DNA of 64,000 bases. Origin: Nevskiaceae bacterium (GTDB lineage Bacteria > Pseudomonadota > Gammaproteobacteria > Nevskiales > Nevskiaceae). Under the pieces are notes generated by a model. The model saw only the letters and a list, made by a program, of their open reading frames with translations, was not told the DNA's origin and made no database searches. The position numbers were made by a program, and so were the translations under genes. Location of the stretch: assembly GCA_004298465.1 (NCBI GenBank), contig SCRT01000012.1, positions 1-64,000 of the forward strand. The letters run 5' to 3'. Shown piece after piece: positions 21,299-31,172 of this stretch; position 1 is the first letter of the stretch, and every line of letters begins with the position of its first letter.

Positions 21299-22219
21299 AT
21301 GCTGCATCGCCTGTCGGGTTTCGCGATCGGGGTCGTCACGACGACGGTGCTGTTGACGTCGCTGTGCGCCGCCTTCACGGCGTTGCTGCCGTTCATCGCG
21401 CTCAAGCTGCTGGTGCCGGTGCCTGCCGTGCAGCGTTTCATGGTGCGGCGCATGAACTGGGTCGGGCGCTGCCTGTGGCGCTGGGGCAACGACCTGGCAT
21501 TTCGCCTGGCCTTGGGCGCAAGGCGCGACATTCGTTTCGAGGGTCCGCGGCCGACACTCGACCGTAGCTGGCTGCTGGTTTCCAACCATCGCTCGTGGGT
21601 GGACATCCCACTGCTGGTGGACGCGGTATGCCCCAGCGCGCCGTTCGCGCGCTTCTTCCTGAAGCGGCAGCTGTTGTGGGTGCCGATCGTCGGCCAGGCG
21701 TGCTGGGCTTTCGACATGCCGTTCATGAAACGCCACACGAAGTCGGAGATCGCAGCGAATCCGGTACTCGCGGACGACGATATGAACGCCACGCGGCGCG
21801 CCTGCGAAAGATTCCGTACCCAGCCGGTGACGGTGGTCAATTTCGTCGAGGGCACGCGGTTCACGGTAGCGAAGCGCGATGCGAAGAAATCCCCTTACCA
21901 GCATCTGCTGCGGCCAAAGTCGGGCGGGTTGGCGTTCGCCGTCGGCGCGATGGGCGGCCAGTTCGCCGGCGTGATCGACGTGACACTCGCCTATCGCCAC
22001 ACGCGGCGCAGCCCGTTGTGGGGGTTTCTGTGCGGCGACCAGCGCGGCATGCGCATCACCGTGGTAGTGTCTCCGCTGCCGGCACTGCTGCTGCACGGCG
22101 ACTATCACAGCGATGCAGCCTACCGGATGCGCTTCCAGGCTTGGCTGAATGGTCTGTGGCAAGCCAAGGAAGCCCGCATCGAAGCCTTCCTTGCCGAAGG
22201 GACGCGCCCCGACTCGTGA
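21299..22219 (+). CDS. lysophospholipid acyltransferase family protein (YihG-like)
   Basis: An inner-membrane glycerophospholipid acyltransferase, resembling YihG-type 1-acyl-glycerol-3-phosphate acyltransferases. Seen (306 aa): an N-terminal hydrophobic segment (GVVTTTVLLTSLCAAFTALL), the catalytic NHRSWVD (NHxxxxD motif, about residue 98), and FVEGTRFT, in which the usual FPEGTR proline is Val, as in YihG-like members. Acyl-chain preference cannot be read from sequence. It follows hemE by 13 bases and may be in the same transcript. Confidence 0.85.
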   Translation: MLHRLSGFAIGVVTTTVLLTSLCAAFTALLPFIALKLLVPVPAVQRFMVRRMNWVGRCLWRWGNDLAFRLALGARRDIRFEGPRPTLDRSWLLVSNHRSWVDIPLLVDAVCPSAPFARFFLKRQLLWVPIVGQACWAFDMPFMKRHTKSEIAANPVLADDDMNATRRACERFRTQPVTVVNFVEGTRFTVAKRDAKKSPYQHLLRPKSGGLAFAVGAMGGQFAGVIDVTLAYRHTRRSPLWGFLCGDQRGMRITVVVSPLPALLLHGDYHSDAAYRMRFQAWLNGLWQAKEARIEAFLAEGTRPDS

Positions 22220-22312
22220 ATTCCGCCCCGCATCCCTGCGCCATCCAGGGTCGTAGCCGGACCGGGCGCACCGCATGACGCCCTGCGCCGCCGGCCGGCA
22301 AAACCGGTTCCC

Positions 22313-23830
22313 ATGAAACCTTCATCCATCCCGATGTCCGTGCCGCCGCGCCAGTTCCGCATCGCGTTTGCGGGTCTGCTGCTGGTGCTCACGCTGGCGG
22401 CGCTGGACCAGAACATCGTGACTACGGCACTGCCGCAGATCGTCGCTGATCTCGGCGGGCTGGAACGGCTGTCGTGGGTGGTCACGGCGTTCATGCTGAC
22501 CTCCACTGTCAGCGCACCGTTGTACGGCAAACTCAGCGATCTGTACGGGCGGCGGCCGTTGTTCGTGGTGGCCATCGTGCTGTTCCTCGTGGGCTCGATA
22601 CTGTGTGGGTTGGCGCAGGACATGCTGCAGCTCATCGTGTTCCGCGGCATCGAAGGGCTCGGCGCCGGCGGACTCATCACGCTGACGCAGATTGCCGTAG
22701 CGGATCTCGTCGGTGGCTTGGGGCGGGCGAAGTACCAGGGCTTCTTCACCGGCGTGTTCGCGCTCAGCAGCATTGCCGGGCCGCTGCTCGGCGGCGTGCT
22801 GACGGAAACACTGAGCTGGCGCTGGATTTTCTACGTCAATATTCCCTTTGGCATTCCAGCTTTGGTGCTGATCCTGCTGGGCATTCCGCATACGCGGCGT
22901 CGGGAGCATCCGCCGATCGACTATTCCGGTGCTGTCCTGCTCACGGTCGGGACAACTGCGCTGCTGCTGGTGCTGAGCTGGGCCGGCACGTTGTATGCAT
23001 GGCTGTCGCCGCCGGTGCTTGGGCTGGCGGCGACGGCGCTGGTGTTCTTAGTGGTGTTCCTTTGGAACGAGCATCGTCACGCCGAACCGCTGCTGCCGCT
23101 GCGGCTGTTCGCCGGTCGGATTTTCCGCGTCGGCGTGGCGACGAACGCGCTGGCCCAGATCGGCATGTTCTGCGCGATGCTGTTCATGCCGCTGTACTTC
23201 CAGGTGCGCTTCGGTGCCGGCCCGACGCTGGCGGGGCTGATGCTCACGCCGTTGATGGGCGGCGTCATGCTGGCCTCTGTGCTCGGTGGCCGCCTCGTGG
23301 TGGCCACCGGCAGGATCAAGGGCTTGGCGGTGTGGGGCCTGGGTGTTTCTGCGGTGGCGCTGGGGGTTCTGGGCGTTTCTGCCGAACTGCGCGCGCCCGC
23401 GGCCTGGCTCGAAGGCGTGCTGGTCTTCGTCGGGCTCGGGCTGGGGGCGGCGATGCCGAATCTGACGACGGTGATCCAGAACGGTGTGGAGCCGCGGGAT
23501 CTCGGCGTGGCGACGTCTGCGAATGCGCTATTCCGTTCCCTTGGCGGCGCCTTTGGCGTGGCGTTGGCCGGCGCACTCGTGAACGCGGTGCTGTTTGCCC
23601 GGCTTGGTGCGGACGGCGCGCTGGCGCTACATACGGGCGGCGCGGCGGGCAGCGAGTCCCTGGCGCACGTGCTGTCGGCTCCGGCGATCGCCGCCTATGA
23701 AGCCGCCGTGGTCGTCACATTCCTGGCCGGCGCCGCAGTGCTGGGCTTGGGCAGCTTGCAGTGCGCGTTCCTGCCGGACCATCGGATCGTGGCAGTGCCG
23801 CACACGAAACCGCTGCCGCCGGCCGGTTGA
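22313..23830 (+). CDS. MFS transporter, DHA2 family (14 transmembrane segments)
   Basis: A drug/proton antiporter-like exporter of 505 aa. Seen: motif TM1 LDQNIVTTALPQIVADL (the D-x-x-I/T-V-x-x-ALP block of DHA2), LSWVVTAFMLT in TM2, motif A GKLSDLYGRRP after TM2, and motif C region AGPLLGGVLTETLSWRWIFYVN in TM5 (cited as GPLLGGVLTETLSWRWIF). About 14 hydrophobic helices can be counted. No adaptor (EmrA) or outer-membrane partner is adjacent, so it probably acts alone in the inner membrane. The exported compound is unknown. A terminator follows directly. Confidence 0.88.
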   Translation: MKPSSIPMSVPPRQFRIAFAGLLLVLTLAALDQNIVTTALPQIVADLGGLERLSWVVTAFMLTSTVSAPLYGKLSDLYGRRPLFVVAIVLFLVGSILCGLAQDMLQLIVFRGIEGLGAGGLITLTQIAVADLVGGLGRAKYQGFFTGVFALSSIAGPLLGGVLTETLSWRWIFYVNIPFGIPALVLILLGIPHTRRREHPPIDYSGAVLLTVGTTALLLVLSWAGTLYAWLSPPVLGLAATALVFLVVFLWNEHRHAEPLLPLRLFAGRIFRVGVATNALAQIGMFCAMLFMPLYFQVRFGAGPTLAGLMLTPLMGGVMLASVLGGRLVVATGRIKGLAVWGLGVSAVALGVLGVSAELRAPAAWLEGVLVFVGLGLGAAMPNLTTVIQNGVEPRDLGVATSANALFRSLGGAFGVALAGALVNAVLFARLGADGALALHTGGAAGSESLAHVLSAPAIAAYEAAVVVTFLAGAAVLGLGSLQCAFLPDHRIVAVPHTKPLPPAG

Positions 23831-23837
23831 ATGGCTG

Positions 23838-23862
23838 ACGGCAGCGTCACACTGCCGTTTTT
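23838..23862 (+). terminator. Rho-independent terminator after the MFS gene
   Basis: A 7-bp perfect stem ACGGCAG / CTGCCGT with a 7-base loop is followed by five T. It lies 8 bases after the MFS stop and overlaps the end of the convergent GST gene. Confidence 0.8.
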
Positions 23863-24512
23863 CAGCCGCGCATTCCGGTCTGGGCAGAAGCGGCGTGCAG
23901 CGACGCGGCAGCGGAAGGCCGTGCGGCTGCACGCTTGAACCATGCATCGATGTTCTTCAGGCCGGTGTCGTAGGGCTGGCCGACGCTGCCGAGGAAGTCC
24001 AGGTCGCAGTACAGAAGGATGTCCGCCAGCGTGAAGCGGTTGCCCGCGAGCCAGGTCTTGCCGGCCAGCAGGCCGTCGAGCCATTTCAGCCCGTCACGGC
24101 CCTTTTCCTTCATGCCCGCCGCTGCTTCCGGCAGGCAGCGCACGCGGTTCTCGAACAGTTTCAGTCCTTCCGAGTAGCGGAACGCATCGAGCATGTAGCC
24201 GGTGACGTCGAGTTCGACGCGGCGGATCCACATGTCGGTTTCTGCGCGCTCCTTCGCGGTGGTGCCGATCAGCGGCGGGTTGGGATGGAGCTCTTCGAGG
24301 TAGCGGCAAATGGAAACGGTTTCGGCGAGCACGAAGCCGTCGTCCAGTTCCAGCGCCGGGAGCTGGCCGGAGGGATTTTTCTTCTTGTAGGCCTCGCCGC
24401 GGTTTTCGCCGCCGAGGATGTCGAGCTCGACGGACGGCACCTGCACGTTCTTTTCGAGCATGTACATGCGCACGCGGCGCGGATTGGGGCCAAACGACTG
24501 CAGGAACTTCAT
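23862..24512 (-). CDS. glutathione S-transferase family protein
   Basis: A soluble 216-residue protein with the two-domain GST fold. Seen: an N-terminal thioredoxin-like domain with PRRVRMYMLEKNV, KKKNPSGQLPALELDDG (cis-Pro after Leu, glutathione-binding) and LAETVSICRYLEE, then a helical domain with NRFTLADILLYCDLDF, the N-capping Thr-Leu-Ala-Asp motif. A catalytic Ser or Cys is not obvious in the SFGPNPRR loop, though Ser at residue 6 is a candidate. GAGGAG precedes the ATG. Substrate unknown; detoxification is inferred from the family. Confidence 0.88.
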   Translation of the reverse strand: MKFLQSFGPNPRRVRMYMLEKNVQVPSVELDILGGENRGEAYKKKNPSGQLPALELDDGFVLAETVSICRYLEELHPNPPLIGTTAKERAETDMWIRRVELDVTGYMLDAFRYSEGLKLFENRVRCLPEAAAGMKEKGRDGLKWLDGLLAGKTWLAGNRFTLADILLYCDLDFLGSVGQPYDTGLKNIDAWFKRAAARPSAAASLHAASAQTGMRG

Positions 24513-24611
24513 CTGAGACTTCTCCTCGTTAGTTGTGGATACGGAATCAAACCCGAGCCGCGATCGTACGGGGCCGGAGCCTTTGCGGCAAACGGCGGGG
24601 CGGGCCGTTCG

Positions 24612-27293
24612 TCATTCCGGTTTCGGCCCCTGCACCACTTGCACGAGATCCTTCGGCCGCAGCCATTTCGCAAAAGCCTTCTGCACGTCCGCACCCGACA
24701 GTGCGCGGACCTTCGCTGCCGCGATGAGGTCCTGGTTCAGCGGCAGGTTGTGCTGCGCGTAGTACAGCCACGCTCCCGCCACGCTGCTGAAGCTGGCGTG
24801 GCCGAGCGGCAGCTGGCGCAGCATCAGTGCCTTGGCACGGTCGAGGTCGGTGGCCGGCACCGGGTTCTTCTGCATGTCAGCGAGGTCCCGGACGACGATA
24901 TCGCGGGCCTGCGCGACCTTGTCCGGATCGCTGCCGAACTGGATGGTGTAGGTGCTGCGCGTGTCGTCGAGGTTCAGGTTGGAGCCCACGGTGTACACCA
25001 GCCCGGCATTCGCGCGCAGGTCGCGGTACAGGCGCGAGGCGTAGAAGCCCTGCCCCAGCAGCACGTTGCCGAGATCCAGCGCGTAGTGGTCGGGGTGCGT
25101 GAGCGTAACGCCCAGGGTCTGCGCGAGCACCACGCTGTCCTGTACCGCAGACTTGTCCGGCACCCAGTGCGTGCCCGGCTTGTTGTTCGGCACAGCCGGC
25201 AGGTCGAGGTTCGGTTTTTCGCCATGCGCCTTCCACGCGCCGAAATATTTCTCAACGACTTTGCGCGCGCGGGCAGCATCGGTGTCGCCGATCACCACGA
25301 TCGTTGTCTCGTCCGGGCGGAACGTGTGCGTGTAATAGGCGCGCACGTCGTCGAGCGTAAGCGCATCCACGGTTTTCGGTGTCGCCTGCCGCAGGTTCGG
25401 ATCACCCTTCGGATACAGGCCCTCGCGCAGCGCGCGACGCGCGAGATAACCCGGCGACTGGAGCATGCCGGCCAGCGCGCCGCTGACCTGTTGCTGCACG
25501 ACCTTGAACGCCTTTTCCGGCGTGCGCGGCTGTAACTGGTTCAGCGCCAGCAGTTCGACACCGCGGTCGAAGTGCTCCGCCGGCACGATCAGGCTGAAGT
25601 CGCTGCCGCCGTGTTCCTGCGCGGCGATGTCGTCCAGCGCCGCCTGGAACGCGCTGCGGTCGAGCGTGCCGCCGCCGTAGCCGAACAGACGGTCGAGCAC
25701 CGTGCCCACGCCGTCCTGGCCCTGCGGTTCCTGCATCGCGTCGCGGGTACGGATGCTGCCGTAAAGCGACACGACCTTTGCCACTGGCTCCGGCTGCACG
25801 ATCAGCTTGATGCCGTTTGGCAGCACCTGGGCGCTGGGCTGCAGCGCGCTTTCCGGCACGGCGGGCACCTTCGTCAGATATTTCGCCCAGGTCGGCAACG
25901 GCTCGGCCTTCGTGGCTTGCGGAGCAAAGCTTTCCGCCCCGCCGAAGCCGCTGCTGGCCACCGGCTTGCCGGACGGTTCCGGCGTCAGGATCGCGCTGAT
26001 CGCCTGCTGCGGGTCGAACAGTTTTTGCGCCAGGCGGTTCACGTCTTCCACCGTCACGGCCTCGAACGCCGCGCGCAGGTCCTCCGGCGCATTCAGGTCC
26101 TGGAAGGCGAGCGCCGTAGACCACGCACTGGCGAGGCCGGTGATGGAGGTTTTCTGCTTCTCGAGCTGGGCGATTTCCTGGCGCTTGGCAGCCGCCAGGA
26201 GGTCGGCGTCCACGCCCTTCCTACGCACTTCGGCCACGCGCGCCGCGAGCTCTTTCATCAGCGCGTGGGCGTCTTGTCCAGGTGCGAAGATCGCGTCGGC
26301 GAAGCCCACGCCGGTGTCCTGGAACGCGTTCTGGTCGAAGCCGGCGGCCAGTGCCTTACCCTCAGGCACCAGCGCGTTGAGGCGGCCGCGGCGGCTGTCC
26401 AGCACGTCGCCGAGGATCACGCTCGCCGCATAGTCCGGCGAGTGGTAGCCCGGCAGGCGCCAGGCGATGGCCACGGTGCCGTAGGGCCGGTCGGTTTTCA
26501 GCTCCAGCGTCTGCGCCTTCACAGGCTGCAGTTTCACGGCGGGGCGCGCCGGCAGCTTCTTGGCTGGAATCGCCGCGAACAGGGCTTTCACGCGCTTGAC
26601 GACCTGCGCCGGGTCGACGTCGCCGACGATGACGAAGATCGCGTTGTTCGGCGCGTACCAGTGGGTGTGGAAGTCGCGCAGCATCTTCGCCGAGGTCTTG
26701 TTGAATGACGGCCGCGTGCCGAGCGCGTCGTGCGCGTAGGGCGTGCCCGCGAACATCGCCGCCAGCAACTGCTTGTAGTAGTGGTAGCCAGGATTCGACA
26801 GGTTGCGCGACACTTCCTGTTCGATCGCGCCGCGCTCCTTGGCCCAGTCCTTGTCCGCCACGGTGAGCCCGCGCATGCGGGCGGCGGCGATGTGCAGCGC
26901 CACGTCCAGGTCCGCGGCCGGCACGCTGTAGTAGTACTGCGTGACGGTCTGCGTGGTGAAGGCGTTGAAGCTGCCGCCAAGCAGGGCGGCGATTTCCGCA
27001 AGTTGGTTCTGGGACAGGCCCGGGCTGCCGCGGAACATCATGTGTTCCATGGCGTGGGCGGTGCCGGGGAAGCCCTTCGGCGCCTCGTTCGAGCCGACGA
27101 GATAGCTCATCTGCGTCGTCACCACCGGCGCCAGCGGGTTGCGCACCACCACCACGCGGAGGCCGTTGTCGAGCGTGGTGCGGGCGATGTCCGCACCCGC
27201 ATCGCTTGCGGCGTGCACGGCAGGCAGCCAGGCGAAGGACAGCACACAGCACAGCGCAACGGAGCGGGCCCAGGACGGGCGGCGGGTGAACAT
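24612..27293 (-). CDS. M16-family (pitrilysin-like) zinc peptidase, duplicated form
   Basis: A secreted 893-residue peptidase made of two M16 halves. Seen: signal peptide (residues about 1-29), the inverted zinc motif HAMEH at residues 80-84 with the third ligand Glu expected in ERGAIEQEVSRNL about 75 residues later, and NAIFVIVGDVDPAQV. The second half (from about residue 470) lacks HxxEH, as is usual for the inactive half, and has DETTIVVIGDTDAARA. Members typically degrade peptides inside a closed chamber. The ATG at 27293 has AGGAAAG upstream. Likely periplasmic. Confidence 0.9.
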   Translation of the reverse strand: MFTRRPSWARSVALCCVLSFAWLPAVHAASDAGADIARTTLDNGLRVVVVRNPLAPVVTTQMSYLVGSNEAPKGFPGTAHAMEHMMFRGSPGLSQNQLAEIAALLGGSFNAFTTQTVTQYYYSVPAADLDVALHIAAARMRGLTVADKDWAKERGAIEQEVSRNLSNPGYHYYKQLLAAMFAGTPYAHDALGTRPSFNKTSAKMLRDFHTHWYAPNNAIFVIVGDVDPAQVVKRVKALFAAIPAKKLPARPAVKLQPVKAQTLELKTDRPYGTVAIAWRLPGYHSPDYAASVILGDVLDSRRGRLNALVPEGKALAAGFDQNAFQDTGVGFADAIFAPGQDAHALMKELAARVAEVRRKGVDADLLAAAKRQEIAQLEKQKTSITGLASAWSTALAFQDLNAPEDLRAAFEAVTVEDVNRLAQKLFDPQQAISAILTPEPSGKPVASSGFGGAESFAPQATKAEPLPTWAKYLTKVPAVPESALQPSAQVLPNGIKLIVQPEPVAKVVSLYGSIRTRDAMQEPQGQDGVGTVLDRLFGYGGGTLDRSAFQAALDDIAAQEHGGSDFSLIVPAEHFDRGVELLALNQLQPRTPEKAFKVVQQQVSGALAGMLQSPGYLARRALREGLYPKGDPNLRQATPKTVDALTLDDVRAYYTHTFRPDETTIVVIGDTDAARARKVVEKYFGAWKAHGEKPNLDLPAVPNNKPGTHWVPDKSAVQDSVVLAQTLGVTLTHPDHYALDLGNVLLGQGFYASRLYRDLRANAGLVYTVGSNLNLDDTRSTYTIQFGSDPDKVAQARDIVVRDLADMQKNPVPATDLDRAKALMLRQLPLGHASFSSVAGAWLYYAQHNLPLNQDLIAAAKVRALSGADVQKAFAKWLRPKDLVQVVQGPKPE

Positions 27294-27541
27294 GGAGTCT
27301 TTCCTGTGGGAATCTGCGTTCAGACTATCGCATGGCGGGTGAGTTCCGGCGCTGCGGCCGGAAAAGGATGTCGTGCCGAACCGCGCGTCTTCGGGTGCCC
27401 TGCGAAAGTGCTGTAGGGAGACTCGAGATTGGAGATTGGGAAAGCATGAAATCGTCTGGCAATTTCATGCTGCGCTGCACGAAAAACGAAACCGGGCGTT
27501 ATCATCCCGCCACCTGAAATTGTCCTGAGGCGCCCAAAGTC

Positions 27542-29566
27542 ATGGACGCGATCATCACCCACCTGGTTTCGCAGCTGCACTTGCCGCTGCAAAGCCCGGT
27601 TCTGATTTTTTCGCTGGTGCTGTTCATCATCCTGCTGGTGCCGATCGTATTCGAGCGGCTGAAGGTGCCATCGATCATCGGCCTGATCGCCTGCGGCGCG
27701 CTGATCGGGCCATTCGGCTTCGACGTGCTCGGCAAGAGCCTGTTCGTGGACGTGTTTTCCACCATCGGCCTGCTGTACATCATGTTCATCGCCGGGCTGG
27801 AGCTGAACCTCAACGAATTCAAGATCAACCGCAACAAGAGCATCCTGTTCGGCTGTCTCACCTTCTTTATTCCGATCGCCATCGGGTTCCCGGTATGTTT
27901 TTACGTACTGGATTTCGATTTCTACGCCAGCCTGCTGGTGGCCAGCATCTTCGCCACGCACACGCTGGTGACCTACCCGATCGCCAGCCGCTTCGGCGTG
28001 TCGCGCGACGCCAGTGTGGCGGTGACGGTGGGCGGCACGATCCTGACCGACACCGCGGTGCTGATCGTGCTGGCGGTGATCGTCGGCGCCCAGCATGGTG
28101 GACTGACGCAGGAATTCTGGCTCCAGCTCATCGTTTCCGTCACGGTGTTCTCGCTGTTCATGTTCGTCGTGATCCCGCGCTTCGCGCGCTGGTTCTTCGA
28201 GACTTTCGAAAGCGATCGCTATCTGCACTACGTGTTCGTGCTAGCCGTGGCCTTTCTGGCGGCCTTTCTGGCGGAAGTGGCGAGCCTGGAAGCCATCATT
28301 GGCGCGTTTGCCGCGGGGCTGGCGCTGAACAAGCTGATTCCGCACTCCTCGGCGCTCATGAATCGTGTGGAATTCATGGGCAACGCGCTGTTCATCCCGT
28401 TTTTCCTCATCAGTGTCGGCATGCTGGTGGACGTGCGCGTGTTCCTCAGCGGCACGTCGGCGCTGCTGATCTCCGCCGCGCTGATCGTGGCGGCAACGGC
28501 GGGCAAGTACGCTGCGGCTGCCGCTACCCAGCTTGCATTCCGCTATTCGAAGGACCAGCGCAACCTGATCTTCGGCCTCAGTTCGGCGCACGCGGCCGCC
28601 ACGCTTGCTGTCGTCCTCGTCGGCTACCGCGAAGGTATCGTGGGCGACGAGGTGCTCAATGCCATCGTCCTCATCATCCTCGTCTCTTGCGTCCTCGCGT
28701 CTTTCGTCACTGAACGCGCCGCCGGCACCATCGCCAGCCGCGCCAATGCCGCGCACGACCCGGAAGTGATCGCGGAACTCGACATGGAACAGATCATCGT
28801 TCCGGTTGCAAGCACGGAAGACGTGGGCGGGCTGCTGCACTTCGCCGCGCTCATCAAGGACAAGGCGTCCACCCATCCGCTCGCGGTGCTGAATGTTGTG
28901 GGGAATACCGCCCATGCGGAATCCGACGTGGCGGCAGCCCGAAAGAAGCTGGAAACCAGCCTGTCGGAGATCACCGGCGCGGACGTGCAGGTCAACGTCA
29001 TGGCGACCATCGACCACAACAAGACCAGCGCCATTTCCCGCGTGTCGCGCGAAGTGAGCGCCGACGTGGCCGTGCTCGGCTGGCCGCACGAGGCCCGGCC
29101 GCTGGAGCGCTGGATCGAGAACAAGATCTCCACCCTGCTGCGCTACACGGTGGAAGCGCTGTTCGTCTGCCACCTGCCGCAGACGCTGGTGAAGCACGGC
29201 AAGCTGTTCCTCATCGTGCCCGAGCACGCGCAGGAAGAAGCCGGCTTCGTGGTGTGGATGGCCAAGGTGGCAAAACTCTCGACCGAGCTTTCGCTACCCA
29301 TCCACCTCAACTGCTCCAAGGCCACCCGCGATGCCATTGCCGCCTACAACGAGCAGCACAAGCTCACGCTCGACATCCAGTTCAACGATTTCTCGGACTG
29401 GGACGATTTCCTCATCGTGTTCATGCACATGACGAAAGACGACCTGATGATGGTCGTTGCGGCCGGCAACGGGCAGGCGTCCTATAACGCCTACATGGAC
29501 AAGCTGCCCGAGAAGCTGCAGAAGCACTTCCCCGACTTCAACCGCATCGTGGTGTATCCGCAGTGA
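27542..29566 (+). CDS. cation:proton antiporter (CPA2) with C-terminal universal-stress-like domain
   Basis: An inner-membrane monovalent cation/proton antiporter of 674 aa. Seen: about 12 helices in the first 400 residues with FERLKVPSIIGLIACGALIGP, FIAGLELNLNEFKINR and THTLVTYPIASRFG, features of the KefB/NapA-like CPA2 group, then a cytoplasmic region (about 410-674) beginning EQIIVPVASTEDVGGLLHFA that resembles tandem UspA domains rather than a TrkA-N domain. The fusion suggests regulation by nucleotides or stress signals (inference). A 12-bp in-frame tandem duplication is present near 28253-28276. Confidence 0.85.
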   Translation: MDAIITHLVSQLHLPLQSPVLIFSLVLFIILLVPIVFERLKVPSIIGLIACGALIGPFGFDVLGKSLFVDVFSTIGLLYIMFIAGLELNLNEFKINRNKSILFGCLTFFIPIAIGFPVCFYVLDFDFYASLLVASIFATHTLVTYPIASRFGVSRDASVAVTVGGTILTDTAVLIVLAVIVGAQHGGLTQEFWLQLIVSVTVFSLFMFVVIPRFARWFFETFESDRYLHYVFVLAVAFLAAFLAEVASLEAIIGAFAAGLALNKLIPHSSALMNRVEFMGNALFIPFFLISVGMLVDVRVFLSGTSALLISAALIVAATAGKYAAAAATQLAFRYSKDQRNLIFGLSSAHAAATLAVVLVGYREGIVGDEVLNAIVLIILVSCVLASFVTERAAGTIASRANAAHDPEVIAELDMEQIIVPVASTEDVGGLLHFAALIKDKASTHPLAVLNVVGNTAHAESDVAAARKKLETSLSEITGADVQVNVMATIDHNKTSAISRVSREVSADVAVLGWPHEARPLERWIENKISTLLRYTVEALFVCHLPQTLVKHGKLFLIVPEHAQEEAGFVVWMAKVAKLSTELSLPIHLNCSKATRDAIAAYNEQHKLTLDIQFNDFSDWDDFLIVFMHMTKDDLMMVVAAGNGQASYNAYMDKLPEKLQKHFPDFNRIVVYPQ

Positions 29567-29642
29567 CGGCCGATCGTGCGGGCATGACCGTCGTCCGCTG
29601 GTCACGCCCCAAATAGTCAGAGCGTCGATTTAAGGGTGCGCA

Positions 29643-31172
29643 TTAAACCGTGGTCATCGCCATGCTGACTTCGTTTACTACACGCTCCCCCGAGCGCACG
29701 GCACCTTCCATGTAACCACTCCAGATCAAGGCGGTTTCGGTACCGGCCCAGTGCAGGCGGCCGATCGGTGCCGACAGCGCGGACGTATAGGTGGTCAGCA
29801 CACCCGGCGGCGCAATGCCGACCCGGCCGCAGTCGCTGAAATCTCCGGCTTGCCAGTTGGTTTCGAGATAAGCGACGGGATTGGCGGCATCGCGGCCAAA
29901 ATAGGCGGTAAAAGCCTTGATCACATTGGCCCTGCGCTCGTCCCTGGCCATCATCAAGGCATCGCGTGCGAGCTGGCCATCGATGATGCCCATCATCACG
30001 CCCGGAGCACCGTCTCCATTGGGCGTGTCGTCGAAGGTGACGCGCGGCAGGAAAGCGTCACTGGTGACCTGGCCGTTGAGTCCAGCGGCACGCCAGAACG
30101 GTGTGGGATAAACGCAATGCACTTTCCAGATCGTGCCCATCGGTCGGCGCCGCATCATTTGCAGGCGCGTCTGCATCAGCCCACTAAGCGGCGTGCTGTC
30201 GTCGTTGAGCGGCGTGTAGTGCAGGCGCCCGGCCGGCCACGGCGACATGGCGATGATGGCGTGTTGCGCCGTAACACTGAAGCCGTCTCCGCTGACGGTG
30301 ATGCTGTCAGCCGTCTGATCGACTCGGCGCACGGTCGCGTTGAACAGGATGCGGCTGCCCAGATCTTTCCCCATGGCGATGGCAATGCTCTGGGAGCCAT
30401 CCTGAATACGATCTTTCTGGGCGCCGGTTTGCGTCTCGAGCAGGTGATCGAGCCCGCCGGCCGAGTGAATGTAGAACAGCGCATAGAGCAGTGAAATGGC
30501 GCTTGGTTCTGCCGAAAACACGCTCCGTATGGCGAGAGCTATTAAATCCCTGGCGTCTTGCGCCATGATGTTGGCATTGACCCAGTCTTGCGCCGTCTGC
30601 GCGTCCCAGCTCGCCGCATCGGGCGCTGTCCAAGGTTTGCTGCGCGGCACCTTCTTCGCCATGTTGTCCAGATTGGTAATGGCATTCTGAACTTCGATCA
30701 ACGTAGCGGGGTGGGCTGGAGGTAGGGGGCCGCTGTAAGGCGTGGCCTTCCCCTTGGCGTAGTACACCATCTTGCCATTGTCATAAGCGGGATACGTCCC
30801 GATGCCAAACTCTTTGGCGAGCGCGTACATGCGGTCCTGCGTAGGTCTGATGAATGCGGCCCCGCCTTCGACTACATATTTGCCGTAACGTGGTGGCAAG
30901 CCCTGATTCCAGCAACGCCCCCCAACGCGATCGCGACCTTCGAGGACGAGAACATCAAGCCCTTGGGCTAGGAGCTTGCGAGCGCAGGCTAGGCCGGAAT
31001 AACCGGCGCCAACCAGGACTACGTCGGCGGTGCGCTCGCCTTGCGGTGGTGGGGCTGGTCTGTTGCCGTCGGCACTAGATGGCAGGGCGGGCGCCGAGTC
31101 AGCCCACAATGCCCCGTCGTTGCCTGCCAAGCTGGCTAGTAATTCGGGTGGCCCAACATCGTGTTCGTTCAT
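29643..31172 (-). CDS. flavin monoamine oxidase family protein
   Basis: An FAD-dependent amine oxidase of 509 aa. Seen: the dinucleotide-binding VVLVGAGYSGLACARKL near residue 50 followed by VLEGRDRVGGRCWNQ, the conserved RVGGR loop, and the C-terminal FAD contact region RLHWAGTETALIWSGYMEGA. The substrate may be a biogenic or polyamine but cannot be read from sequence. The ATG at 31172 has GGAG 5 bases upstream; the frame is open for 18 more codons upstream. There is no signal peptide, and no transporter or aldehyde dehydrogenase next door, so its pathway is unclear. Confidence 0.88.
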   Translation of the reverse strand: MNEHDVGPPELLASLAGNDGALWADSAPALPSSADGNRPAPPPQGERTADVVLVGAGYSGLACARKLLAQGLDVLVLEGRDRVGGRCWNQGLPPRYGKYVVEGGAAFIRPTQDRMYALAKEFGIGTYPAYDNGKMVYYAKGKATPYSGPLPPAHPATLIEVQNAITNLDNMAKKVPRSKPWTAPDAASWDAQTAQDWVNANIMAQDARDLIALAIRSVFSAEPSAISLLYALFYIHSAGGLDHLLETQTGAQKDRIQDGSQSIAIAMGKDLGSRILFNATVRRVDQTADSITVSGDGFSVTAQHAIIAMSPWPAGRLHYTPLNDDSTPLSGLMQTRLQMMRRRPMGTIWKVHCVYPTPFWRAAGLNGQVTSDAFLPRVTFDDTPNGDGAPGVMMGIIDGQLARDALMMARDERRANVIKAFTAYFGRDAANPVAYLETNWQAGDFSDCGRVGIAPPGVLTTYTSALSAPIGRLHWAGTETALIWSGYMEGAVRSGERVVNEVSMAMTTV

